Source: Ectocarpus siliculosus (taxonomy: Eukaryota > Sar > Phaeophyceae > Ectocarpales > Ectocarpaceae). Taken from it: a stretch of 64,000 nt of DNA. The stretch lies in the NCBI GenBank assembly GCA_000310025.1, contig FN649736.1, positions 1,284,736-1,348,735 of the forward strand, read 5' to 3'. The stretch's first letter is position 1. The number at the start of each line of letters is the position of its first letter. The position numbers and the translations under genes are program-made. This document shows, piece after piece, positions 24,630 through 36,600 of this stretch. The notes under the pieces are model-generated. The model was given only the letters and a program-made list of their open reading frames with translations, was not told where the DNA came from and searched no databases.

Positions 24630-25444
24630 TTTCATGGAGAAGATACACAAACGTGTAGCCTGCCGATATCAGCCAATTGGAGAAGTTTACGCCTGGGCTT
24701 GTGACCATCTTCGAGGGAGTTTCCTTCTTTTTCTCTGGGCAGAAAGCTTTCGCCGCTTGATTTGTTCGGGCGTGTTGAGCCCTCCGACAAGAACCGAGTT
24801 TAACCAGTGCACGTTCCGTGCCACGGACGCGGAGTGTAGCTTCTCCACCGGTTGTTCCACGCGCCCCGGGGTTCTCCCCGCTCGCTGTCGTTTGACACGC
24901 GTGGACCAGGGCAGGTCACACGTTCATGCGAACACGCGAGCGGTAAGATAAGCACTCGCAAGGGGCCCTTCGCAGTCGTATGTGTTGCGTTGTTTATGCG
25001 CTGGTGGTTGAACGGCAGTCCTGCGATCTTTGCGCAAACTGGAACGAACGCGGAGGGTACGGTGCATGTCTTGAGATGTGCGCTTGTTCCATGTCGAGTC
25101 CCATATCCCGATGAGCACGTGTGGCAAGTGCATTTGCCTACCAAGTGCAATCTGAGTTTCACAGCTGGGTGGTTGTATTCACGTAACCATACACGTGGTA
25201 GAACATATGTGTATCCTCAGTCTAGACGGACGGCGAGCAGAACGTTGATCTACCGCTTTTTCCCGTTTCGATACGAAAACACGCAGCGTGTACATAGTAG
25301 TGGAGAGAGGAGAACGACCCCCACCGCACCTGTGGCTCTGCAGACACGAGTTGTGGAGCGAGTTGTTGCCGCGCGGTATGCCGGGTTGGCTCATGGCGTG
25401 CGGTAGCCCAGTCCACCCTCCGTCGCCACCGTCACGTAAACCTC
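24630..25444. other. Spacer
   Basis: No gene seen. Several overlapping open frames of 60-180 codons on both strands resemble nothing and mainly reflect rising GC content toward the array. Confidence 0.4.
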
Positions 25445-26200
25445 TCCTATCGTCGCCGCTCCCATCAACGGTGGTGCCGCTGCTCCGTTCGTAAGTGCGT
25501 GCGTCCCGGTCGTCCGCCGCCGCGGGGAACTCATGACTGCCGGTCCCCCTCTCGCCGCCGGTGTTGCTGCCGATGCTGCCGCTCCCGCCACGAGAGTCTG
25601 CTGCCCGGCCGTCTCCCCCACCGCCGCCGCGGGGAAAACCCTGCCGCCGGGGGTCACCACTCTCGCCGCCGGTGCTGCTACCGATGGTAACGCTCTAGCC
25701 GCGAGTGCTTGCACCCCGACCGTCCCGACGGCCTGCATCGCGGGGAACACATGATTGCCGGTGGTCCCTCTTCTCGCCGCCGGTGCTGCTGCCGATGCTG
25801 CCGCTCCCGCCACGAGAGCCTGCTGCCCGGTCGTCTCCCCCACCGCCGCCGCGGGGAAAACTCTGCCGCCGGGGGTCACCACTCTCGCCGCCGGTGCTGC
25901 TACCGATGGTACCGCTCTAGCCGCGAGTGCCTACACCCCGGCCGTCCCGACGGCCGGCGTCGCGGGGAACACATGATTGCCGGTTGTCCCTCCTCTCGCC
26001 GCCGGTGCTGCTGCCGATGCTGCCGCTCCCGCCACGAATGCCTGCGGCCCGGCCGTCTCCCCCCGCCGCCGCGGGGAAACCCTGCCGCCAGGGGTCACCA
26101 CTCTCGTCCCTGATACAGCTACCGATGGTGCCGCGCCCTCCGCGAGTCCCTGCACCCCGCCGTCTCCCCCTGTCAGCCCATCGGGGAGAACTACCTGAGG
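25445..26200. repeat. GC-rich tandem array, 222-bp unit
   Basis: About 3.4 copies with a period of exactly 222 bp (anchor CATGAyTGCCGG at 25531, 25753, 25975). Each unit is itself a dimer of two related halves of about 111 bp starting CTCGCCGCCGGTG. Because 222 is a multiple of three, several frames stay open. On the minus strand one frame reads Ala/Gly/Val-rich 74-residue repeats (VAGAAASAAAPAARG) over 25391-25882 and 25931-26155, with an in-frame stop between. Strongly GC-rich compared with its flanks. Either a minisatellite or the relic of a repetitive protein. Confidence 0.85.
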
Positions 26201-26856
26201 CGTTTTTTCGTGCGATTCTTTCTCGCGTTTACTTCATCTTTTTGTAGTATCCTATCGTCGTAGGTTTCTTCGGATTTACAGTAGTTCTTTGGCCTTGTCA
26301 TCGTCGGCACCATACATAGTTGTTTCAGGGTCTTCATCGCGGTCTGGACGCCTTCATTCTTCAGTCACTTTGGTTTTGCTGTGTTCGTGCTCGAGCAGTT
26401 GCGGCTTCCCGTAAAGAAAACAAGGAAAGCTTCAGACAGGCAACGCCAACGAAACTCGTCGAGGAGTTGCACATAAATGGCCACCAGCACAGACAAAATA
26501 ACGCGCCCTCCCAGTAAAGCTGCAACCGGAAAGCCCCAAAACCTTTGGAACCCCCGGGGGCGATGATCGTTCGGTTTTTTTTCGCCAGCCCCTCCCTCAG
26601 ACTTCTCTGGGCGTTGGTTTGTCACTCGCTACATAGACTGCCTTATTGTGCGAGTCTATACAAGTCTTTTTGGCTGTCCACGGGTATGCACAGCACAACC
26701 ATTGGCAGCCATGCCAACAACGTTGTTGTCGCCGGCATCGAGGGTTCGTTCCAACGCAAGGGTAGAGGCGGAAAGAGTACAACTCCCGCCTAGATTTTTT
26801 CTAGAACTACTCCTGGTTAGAAATCGATCTACATAAATAGGTCGTGAGTAAAGAAA
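26201..26856. other. Spacer
   Basis: No gene supported; only short chance frames. Confidence 0.4.
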
Positions 26857-27027
26857 CTTCGGCCTCACAGTCGACGAGGGAAAGGGATGGCTGAACCCTT
26901 CTCGCGATAAAAACGAAGGCAAGCACCACAGGGGGGAAAGTGGGGCAATATAGCAAATTTAATACAAGTAAAAAATGAAATAAAGCTCCTCGGTGACCTT
27001 CCTCTTGCGTGACCCCGGCTGACACGT
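26857..27027. repeat. Dispersed repeat R1, copy 2
   Basis: Diverged copy of 16352-16480 (see there), same orientation. On the minus strand both copies read FPSSTV after a Gly-Phe pair, which is probably shared ancestry rather than coding. Confidence 0.6.
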
Positions 27028-27301
27028 CAGGTATAAACTGTAGTCTACGCCGAAAGGCCTGTAAACACACACACACACTCCGTATATCTTTCCAATTTCC
27101 CAGGTATGCTCCACGCTGCACTGCTGTTGCTACAATATGCCGATGCATGCCCTTTTATTGTAGAAACTGCTGTCAGTCGTACACAAAGAGAGGTGATGTG
27201 TTGAAATACTTCCAGTAAAGTTGAGTGACATCTCGCCTACTACTATTTCTATCTACTGCTTCGACGCGGCAGTTTATTTACGGCAGTGTCTACCGGGCGC
27301 C

Positions 27302-27400
27302 CCGGTAGTAGTCTAGTTGGTATCCTCGAAAACCTTCTACTGTAGTGTGTACATCGTGTGGCAAGGGGGTTCCAATCCCGTCTATACAAGTGAAGACCAA
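27302..27400 (+). mobile_element. tRNA-derived SINE, short copy 3
   Basis: Head AGTCTAGTTGGTATCCTCGA matches the SINE at 20366. B box GGTTCCAATCC is at 27368-27378, then a GTGAAGACC motif and a 10-A tail. The central body present in copy 2 is missing. A GC-rich palindrome (CTACCGGGCGCCCCGGTAG, about 27288) lies at its 5' edge. Confidence 0.7.
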
Positions 27401-27601
27401 AAAAAAAAGTGTCGGTGGTTTGTCCCCCCTACCTCTGAGTATGTCCCGAGGCGTTATCGCCCCATTGACAGTCTCGCGTCAGCAGAAAACGGACGAAGAG
27501 TAAAAGATACCACAAGCGGGGGCGAGGGCTTAGACTACTGCCTTGTGTTTGGCTGGCTTTCTGCATTCGACCCACATAACCGTTGTACCTCCACCTAAGG
27601 C

Positions 27602-30600
27602 ATGTCCCAAGAAAGGGAGGGTATCGGACCCCATGCCATGTGGGGTTGTACACCTGCCCAAGATCTCCTGCGAGACTCCCCGCTGAAAGGACAGGTGGGG
27701 CGTCTATCTTAGAAAGATACTGCGCGCAGCCCAAAGGAATTTGTATTTCGCTCAGTCTATGCAAAGGAAGGACTTTCCTTACCACGTGGTGATTCCTTGC
27801 GGTAACCCGGTACTGCACATGCTGCTGCCCTTTCGCGCTTTGACGTCTTGCCTCCAGGCTAACATTCTGATCTGCCAACCTGGCGACATAGGGCATGTTC
27901 TGAGGACAATCGGCACGCGAAGGGGGCACCCTCAGCACACGATCCACGTAAGCATTCCTCCACGAGGTGTGCTAATTGAAGATCCAGCGAGCCATCTAGC
28001 TGTTGCTCCAGTATCCTGTCTACCGGTATTTCAGTGCTACAGCATGACACCAAAGTTCTTGATGTGTGATCTGCTTGGCGCTTTTTTCGTTGAACTGGAC
28101 CGCTCTTGCCAACAGCTGTACATATGGGAACGCCAGATCGAGGTGCTGGCGCGCCATCTACTTCTTTTGCAGGTCGCGCAGGATTGGGAATTGCCGATAC
28201 GGCAGAGAGCCAATGTCTTTCTCGAGATATTCGGGAATTGCTTAGTCCAGGTGACTATGTGTGACGGTTGTGTTGTACATAGAATGTTCGAAATTGGAAA
28301 TAGTACATGGTTGGGTCTTCACAAAAAAGAGCCATGTCAAGGTTCTCGACAAATCGATGTACTCTCTACCACTGTGAAGCAGTCTACCAAGTGTGAAGAT
28401 AAGAGGGCCCAGCACCAATTGATCGAGCTAAGACCCATCCTAGCGGGGAAAAGATCTTGGCCAGATATCTCGTGTTTTTCGATATTTTGGCAAATTACAA
28501 ATTACCTCGCGAGCGACTCCGAATCGCCTTGTCTATCTTCGAGAACAACTGCAGCAGCCGGTCTCGGCAGGCCGTCAGTTGAAGTGGTCGAAAGTTTGAT
28601 TTTTTCAAGAAAGCAAGATTGAAATTGCTTCGAATTGACCAGAACAGGCCAAGATCGCCCGTTCCATGCCAATCTTGCGCATTTTTTACTGAAAAGGGGA
28701 CAATCTCTTGTTCTACTAGTACAAAATTAACCTTTCTGAGAACGTCAGAGCAGGTCGGTGATATGCCAAGACCTCAATGAGAGCTACAGCTGGTCCTCAA
28801 GAGCGGGTAGGTCAATCGGAGCCGTCCGCGAGGTACCGCCCCAAGGGTCGAAAACACAAGCTTTTTCGCCAACAAGATTTTCCCCTCAGAAGATGGGAAC
28901 ATTTTTCACATGTTTCGTGAGATGTCTTCCTTGTTCTTTGGGCTGCCGAATGGGACTTTTGATCTCCTCAACACCGTTCCCCTCTATCTATCTTCCCCGT
29001 ACATCATACAGGAACAACTACGTAGAGTAACTCCAATCGTTCCTGCTCGTGCTACACCAAACTTCTTTTCCCAACTCACTTCGCATTCCCCCTTCGGTTT
29101 CCAATTTCTTGGGGTATTGTTACGATGGCGCCTGGACGAAGCTGTGTCTCGTTACCTCATCGCCTTGTTTTTTTTGTGCGAATTGAGGTCAATTTCTGCA
29201 TACAACATTTGTTTGCGTGCCGCACCTGACAGTAAAGTACAATGTTGATCACATCGCAACCCTCCTCTCCGTTCGACGGCTTCTTGTGCGTGTGCGACAT
29301 GGTTCCATCCATTTGGTGATGGACGCATGCATATGCTAATCACGTATGCCTTGCAGCTGGGTTTCTGTGAAACTCTATTTTGAAACGCCATGTAGTCAAA
29401 TATATGCGTTCTCGGTACGTCTACATGGGTGGCACAAACATTACAGGATCGTACCAGCCGCTACATTGCTCGCCTAGGGAAGGAACTAGTGGGCATGCTA
29501 TTCTCGACAGAGGACGTGCCTGACATACTGGATCTCTCACTACTCAAGAACAGAGAGAGAGACCAGCTTGAAGAGGTTTTCAAATCATGGCGCTGTGATG
29601 TGCCTTGCAACGGTGAGTAGCTCTCGACTCGGAAGACACGATACGTTGTTTCCATTTGATGTTGATAACACATACTTGTTGCCGACGACGCCGCACGTAC
29701 ATATGTTCATTCTCTGCTGATATGCTTCGATTTCTGTATATATTGCACAGAGTTGGGAAGGTGTAAACCAACAGTTCGTTTTTGCCTGCAATATATTGAC
29801 GATGTTGTGAACAGCCCCAGGAACATCGGCCATGGACACACAGCACTTCAAGGATATATTCGCCCTCTTTTTCGCATTCCGGCAGTGACGGCCCTTCGCG
29901 ATGCCCGCCTTAGGAACTTCTTCGGTGTGCGATACGACCATCGCAAGAACTTGGTCGACTGGGACTACACCAATCGGCTAAAACAAGTTGCGAGTATCAT
30001 CCACCATACCCAGTACAGGTGAGCCAAGATGGAAAACACAGACTACAAGTTTCGGACTTATTTTACCAGAACTTCAGAATATGATCTTCGCGAGGTGAGC
30101 TCCATGGCTAGTTCCCACGTTACATGTTGACATCGTGTTACCATGTTGAAAATCATTATCGTTGCTCAGGAGCTGGCGCTTGGAAGGTATCGCGTACGAG
30201 TTCGGGGACCAAGTCTATGACAAGCCTAACCGCACTATGGTCAGTTACGCCGAGGGGATGATGGTCAAGGGTGAACACCGAGGCCTGAAGAAGGAGATGA
30301 GGTCAGGAGAGAAGCGCGTGGCACCGAATTGATGATTTGTCTCAATTCCGTGGCGTGGCCTGGCCATTGCCTCTGTCAAGTTCCACCTCCACACGGTATT
30401 AGGGGAGTCGAGCTTATAAAAAACCGTCGTGAACCTCACAAAACGGCTGTTCGCAGGGGTTTCTGGCTGGACATCCGCGTTGGTCCGTTCATCACTTTCG
30501 GAGTAGACTGCGACCGGCCGAACCCATTCGCTGAGGAGCTGTTCAACGTTCTTAATAAAGGCACAGGTGCGCATGACTCTCCAGAAAAATCAAGCACGTC

Positions 30601-33037
30601 CCCAACACAAATCGTCGTTTCACATGTGCCACATAAGTATTGTCAGTGTGGGTTGCACCCGTGGCGTGGCACAAGCTAATTCACCCAAGCTATACTTTGC
30701 CCGAGGGTCTATTCTTATCAACACGAGTGTAGACGGAGAGATCTTGAACTGTTGTCTGTGCCTCGGGAATCGTGCACTCATTCGGGGATGTCGGTGGGCT
30801 CCCTCATTTCACTCGTTCGTTGCTGCAGGGACGGAACAACACAGGCACAACACGGCTGAAGTGGCTGTCTACTCGACAATATCCTACTTGTGGGGACTGG
30901 AAACGCGAGGACACTACGCCATGACGAAGGTTGGCAAAATTCCCTAGAGCCGAAATGAATACTTACAGGGCAATGGCATTTCCGAGCTTGCTATTGTACG
31001 AAATAGCTCTTCCTAGAGCATTGGCATTGTATTAGTAGTGCGGTCGGCGAAAGATACACCTAAGTACAACTTGACTGCCGCCCTGATATCCTTCCTAGGT
31101 CCAGTAACGTTCATATACCATTTGTCATTGATTTGCAACGCGTTTGGAACTACTACTTGTAGTATTGCTCTTAGCCTGTGACCACGAAAGGCGTGATGCT
31201 GTCTCATAACAACACCAACGACATCATGACACCGACAACGCCAAAACACAATCTCCTATAGTTGTCGTTGTTGCTGCTGTGAGGCTATCGTGCTGATGCC
31301 GGCCTGTTTTTCTTCCAGAAAAACGACATCTACAGTGGCCTTGGCGACGATTCCAGCACTGTCCTGGATTTGAAGAACACCCATGAACAACGCAAAATGC
31401 AAAAAGTAGTAAAGGCAGGGGAAANNNNNNNNNNNNNNNNNNNNNNNNNNNNNNNNNNNNNNNNNNNNNNNNNNNNNNNNNNNNNNNNNNNNNNNNNNNN
31501 NNNNNNNNNNNNNNNNNNNNNNNNAGGTATCTCCAGCATCCGGTGACGGTGTCAATCTGAAGGGGCATGCTCGAGACCCAAGCCCTGCTGAAGATCAAAG
31601 CTCTTCTGGAATATCCGAGCAGTCTCGCCACGCCACCGACGACAGGTATCACAGAACAGGATTCGCAGAATCATCGAGCGTACGCATATTTGTAGTACGT
31701 TTGAACTTACTGCCCTATGTTTTGGGGGGGGGAGTACCCGCAAATGTTTTCATCGGAGGCAAACAGGTGATGCATTGAGTTGATGCCGGGCCACGTGACA
31801 ATTTGTTGCTGTAGTGGTTTACTATTACTGACAGCAGTGTCACGGCAAGTAGGCCGTTCATGGATATTCCTGTGCCTGTGGTTCTAAGGAAGCTACTTTT
31901 GGAGGCGATCGTGATTCTAATACACGGCAAACCGATGCGCAGTTCTCGTACCACAGGCGTAGAAATATCAACAAATACACGGGTACGTACGCTCGTGTAT
32001 TTACCGTCGATGCTCTTGTGGGAAAGCGCCCTCCTACCTCCAGCTGATCCTTTCAATCCGTGTTAATATCGTTTTCGTGGCGACGCGGTGCGCACAACGA
32101 TTCCGTGTACACCTACCGCTGCCAGGACTGATGTAATTCGCCAGGAGCAGGCTCTCGAAAGGGCTCAGTGTATCGTGGAGACTTTTGACGGCGTCAAGGT
32201 GGGAGTTCTTTGGGTACTATAATAGTATTCCCCGAGGATGTGCACCCCCCCCGCTCGCCACACTCCACCTCTTCGCATATCATGCACAAGCAGGGGTTCG
32301 CATCGTCTTTCCTGATGTTCCCGCGCGAGAAAAAGCAAGCATCTCCCCTAATGTACTTAACGTTCATGAATATCTTCCAGAGGCGTAAAAAGCCGGCATA
32401 TACGTGCATGGCTACCTCCTTGCGGGGCCAGGTTCCTTCAAGTTCTAGACTTGGGGTGAAGAAACATTTGCCACTCGGCTATTACCAGTATCGGTACATG
32501 GTACTCCAAGAAACTGATATAGTTATGAGGTACTCCAAGCGTCGCCTATAATTGTCAAGCGTTCCACAACGATGTAGGTGTTCCTGCTGTCGGGCGACCT
32601 CGATCGACACTTGTCCAAGCCCCGCTTCAAACACCTCTTCGACCGAGTACATATGAGTCTGACCGCGGTGGATGCTGCGGGCAGCGCGTGTATTAACGAG
32701 GCACTGGCTGATGAAGCTGTCGTCACGATGGACACTGGCCGGTAAGCATGGCAGGAATTATTCAATCGAAACGCTCAATTCCTCGAAACCGGACATTGAC
32801 AACTCCATCCGATGGAGCGACTTCTGTTTGAGCGTGTGCACCACACTCCGTGAGGCATCGATCTCTGCGCCTATGAAACGAGTTCGTGTGCCCTATGGCT
32901 TGATTTGCTGCCTCAGATACATGATCCCCTTCAACAAAGACCAACAGCGCAATTTCGTGGAGAGGACGTGCAGCTTGGCATCCGGAAGGGGCTGGAAACC
33001 TCTATTCGGTGAGTTTCTGAAGAACCCACGATGGTAA
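27602..33037 (+). CDS. DNAAF3: Dynein axonemal assembly factor 3 (PF22-like)
   Basis: Cytoplasmic factor needed to pre-assemble axonemal dynein arms. Exons: 27602-27694, 27858-27947, 28116-28250, 29447-29612, 29886-30018, 30170-30302, 30457-30566, 30829-30929, 31319 into the gap, 32126-32198, 32578-32741, 32917-33037. Seen: WGCTPAQDLL (N-terminal WG.SPA.DLL), QPGDIGHVLRTIGTRR, ARHLLLLQVAQDWELPIRQR, LDLSLLKNRERDQLE, YDHRKNLVDWDYTNRLK, WRLEGIAYEFGDQVYDKPNR, FWLDIRVGPFITFGVDCD, GTEQHRHNTAEVAVY, VFLLSGDLDRHLSK, MIPFNKDQQRNF. In exon 6 GGG at 30239-30241 holds one base more than the frame allows; downstream exons stay in register only without it. The gap hides part of the variable C-terminal linker. 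A GTGAGT at 33009 could add a last exon. Confidence 0.92.
31425..31524. other. Scaffold gap (100 N) inside DNAAF3
   Basis: Exactly 100 N, within or just after the exon encoding KNDIYSGLGDDSSTVLDL. Sequence after it has a coding-like stretch (about 31537-31643) that may be the next linker exon. Confidence 1.
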
Positions 33038-33611
33038 CCCACCCGATCAATCATCTATACGCGTCGAGACAGATATAAGCCTGTTTGCATGTCAAAAACC
33101 CTACACTCCGCCCGCGCTGCACAGGTTCGCAACGTTCGAGTGAAGGCTCAGCGACACCTGCAAACGATGCGGCACTAAACATGGACAGGGTTGGCTTCTC
33201 GTTCACCCGAAAACCCGTGTTCGGTTAAACTCTTGGCATGTTGTTGTTCGACCATTGGAAACGGGCGTGTCGGCATGTAGATGACTTGTTGGACGAGCTT
33301 TGTGGCGATGCTTGGACGCACAACGTACCGTCGTATTGCCCCTCCTGTGGAAACGTCGCGACTTTGCCAGTTCGAAATAGATCGATGCAGCACATCTGGT
33401 GCCCCGAATAAACGTGCGCGGCCATAGCTCAAACGACATCACAGACCTCAAACGAGGGTCCAGATCATTCGTCTCAAGTCGTAGATCGTCGTGTGAGAGG
33501 GCAGCGCATCATCACGGTCGTTTTCGTGCGAAATTAGGTACACCGTGGCCACTTTAGCCTACGTGGGGGAAGAACGAAACAAGGAAGATGTTGCACATGC
33601 ATTCCGCTACT
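33038..33611. other. Spacer between convergent DNAAF3 and mTERF genes
   Basis: Holds the two 3' flanks only. Three overlapping minus-strand frames at 33175-33451 resemble nothing. Confidence 0.5.
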
Positions 33612-36600
33612 CTACTTGTACGTACCTCGCAACATCGCTCGGCAACTTTTCATCCTTCGCTCGACCTCGGCGTCCCCTCTATGTACGGCACCAACATCGT
33701 GCATTAGTACTTTCTCTACCCATTTGTTGAACCGCAAGGTCGTAGCTGATGATACGAGCCACACGTGGTCCGTAAAGTTAATTTGAACGCCAAGCGATTG
33801 CAAGACTTCTACCCGACGACTGAGCCGGTTGGTCAGGCTGTATCCAACCAGTGTTGGACTGCCAATGATGGCGGCGCGAACCTCTTCAATTGACCCGCCA
33901 ATCTCCTGCGTGAAGAAGTTGACCTTGCCGCGTAAGTTCGTGACACTGAGATTCAGTACTTGTGGATACTTGAGCGCCATGGAAGTTGCTTCCTTTCGGC
34001 TGGCCTTTAAAGCCTGCGCGACAAGAACGGGCGGTAGAAACTGTTGTAGTTTTCATTGATTTGCCGTGATTAGACCCGCGTATGTGCACAGGTAGCAGTG
34101 GCATGCAAGCTGCGAACACTGAGTGAACAATTGGTACACCACCTCACCTGCATGAGGAAGACCAACTTGGACTCGATCCCATCAATGCTATACCCCAAAA
34201 CTTGTGGACAGCGAGATATGAGGCTGGATACCTGCAGAGGAACGTGAGAAACCGACACAGGTTAGTTGGAAGGGGTACAAACGACCTCAATTTCAACACA
34301 AACTGTATCACCAATTTCCACCCGGTGTCTTGCTGGTACTCATAAACCCATATTGCGATTATCAAGCGTGCGTTACCACCAGGCAGGTGAGCGAGTGATT
34401 CCATTCTCACGTCGTTGGCGTCCAGCTGCAATCCCTCCTCAAAATAAGAAACCTTTCGCCGCATGCTCTCCAAGCTATAGGATAGGAGGGTCGGCGATCT
34501 GACGAGAATCTTCCTCACTTGAGCCTCTTCCACACCAAGCTCCGAAGAAAAGAAACTCATCTGAATGAAAACAACGCACGACGAAACAAAAAGCAACATC
34601 AACTTTATCGGGGCACAAAGTCATAAGGAAGTGGAACACATGCGAGGCAAGTTTTTGGTCGTTTCCCACAGGTAAAACAACGTTAATTTGTTAATTCCAG
34701 CAACATATTGAACAAGCGCATGAAAAATCCGAATGTTCGGATGCATGACTGGAAAACTCAAACACACAAACGTTCTCTATAGTGTAGGGCGGTTCTGCCG
34801 ATTTGCGCCAGGTTCATCGGGGCCAAGGCAACCACTCCCAAACTCGGCCGCTACGCTTCTCCCGATGTTCAACCGTGTTGTGTATACAGATCTTGCAGCT
34901 GGTACTCTGTTATTGCTCGACCATACGAGCCGCAACGGTTCAAGAAAGGACGCCTCACCTTGTGCTTGATCCCCGTGTCGATGTTGTAAAGCAGCAGGGA
35001 AGGGTTCTTCAACACCATGTCTCGCAGTGCCTGTGCCATCGGCGAACGAACTGAATTACTCTCAGTTGGTTTGGGCGTATGAGATTGCCTTTAGAGCATA
35101 CGGACAGCACATTTCCTATCATTCAACGTTCCCGGCCGTACGCCATCAAACAACCCATACCCCGGTGCTACCCGCAGAAGAACTTGCGCAAGCAAGTCTC
35201 ACCACGTCGTTGACCCCGAAAGTTTCCTCGAGCCAACGAATCTTCGGTTTCAAGTTGTTCTCGACGCTGAGAGACCAAACCTGCGCGAGGACGTCACCAG
35301 TACGTTTCGTCATTCAAGACAACATTTGAGTAGATCTGATTGGCACTACTGTGTCTTGCGAAGAAATGGTGAAACCCCACACAGGAAAAATATTTGACTA
35401 TTGTACTTGCAACAAGACTGGTAACACTGTCTTTTTTACCCCCAAGAATTTTGTTTTGTTCTTAATCCGTTATGTGGTCAAGAGTCAATCTGCCCTACAG
35501 GTGCGCACTCGACTTGCTCCGAGTCATGTCTCACCTGAGGGCGTTGCCTAAGAAGCTTTCTTAGCTGATCTTGACCAAGGAAAAGCCTCGCCTCTAACCA
35601 TTCAACCTGTTCCACGGCATGCGTCGTACACCATAGAGTTCACCGTAAATTTAATCGATTCCTGGAGTTTAGTGTTAACAGGGTCTTGGGCATACTCTTA
35701 ACCCTGGAAGCCTAAATGGGGACACTTTGGGGACACAGCACTCAAACCTATTTACCGCAAGGTAGTCACCCCAGGCTCTGGTGTGTACGCGAGAACCCTT
35801 GGCCTATCATGCTTGGCTGAGGTGGTACGCTGTGTGGTATGCTGTGTGATGCCTCTCCTCGGCCTCTGACTTGCTTTAACACCATCTCCGAAGCCGCGTG
35901 TCCCCTAGGTCGAAAAACTGTCCATCGCCTGGTACTGGGAGCTCACATTCTTTGGAGGGACTGTAACCCCTCAACCAATAGGCTGACAAACATTTTTGCG
36001 ACATTCTTTGTTGCGAGGGGACTGAGTGCTAGGAGGGTTAAGCACTACGACGGTGTCTACTACAGCACGTGGACAAATTAACGCGAAAGACCATCAGTCA
36101 GGATAGGTGTATAGTCTAGGCGGACGAAAATGTTCATTAGTAATATATACCTTACCAGCGGTACTTCCGACCGTCCAAAGCGCAACATACCAACGATTTT
36201 TCTCAATCTCCTGGCTCTGAAGGCTGTTGCTTGACGTTGTAGAACGATCACGCCCAGAGGTTTTCACGCGTATCTATTTGGGCTGATGTTTATTTATATA
36301 CTGCAGCAACGTATTCCACCTTCGGTCTCAGGTTCTCCTCCACACTATACGACAGCAAATTTGGCAACGCCACGATATATCGCCTGATGTCTCGCCGCGG
36401 GACACCAAGCGCACCTTCCAGGTAGGCCACCTGCAACACAACGAGGCAGCCAGATACATATGTTCTGCGATCCAATTTTGTCCAAATCAGGTACAATGAC
36501 CTCAATCCCGAAGAAAACATATCATCACAAAATTCTTCTCTGTGGGCATCCTTCGTTTCCGGCACCTGCAATGCCGGCGACAAACGAACAAGAACAAAAA

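Noticed and set aside
24852-25406. 184-codon plus-strand open frame
   Set aside because: No domain, overlapped by several equally long frames on the other strand; attributable to GC content.
27429-28622. Minus-strand reading of 27.4-28.6 kb as a decayed retroelement
   Set aside because: Similarity was vague, while the plus strand gives three well-bordered DNAAF3 exons with diagnostic motifs.
27741-28622. 293-codon plus-strand open frame as a single-exon gene
   Set aside because: It is DNAAF3 exons 2 and 3 plus read-through of their introns; splice signals and homology break it up.
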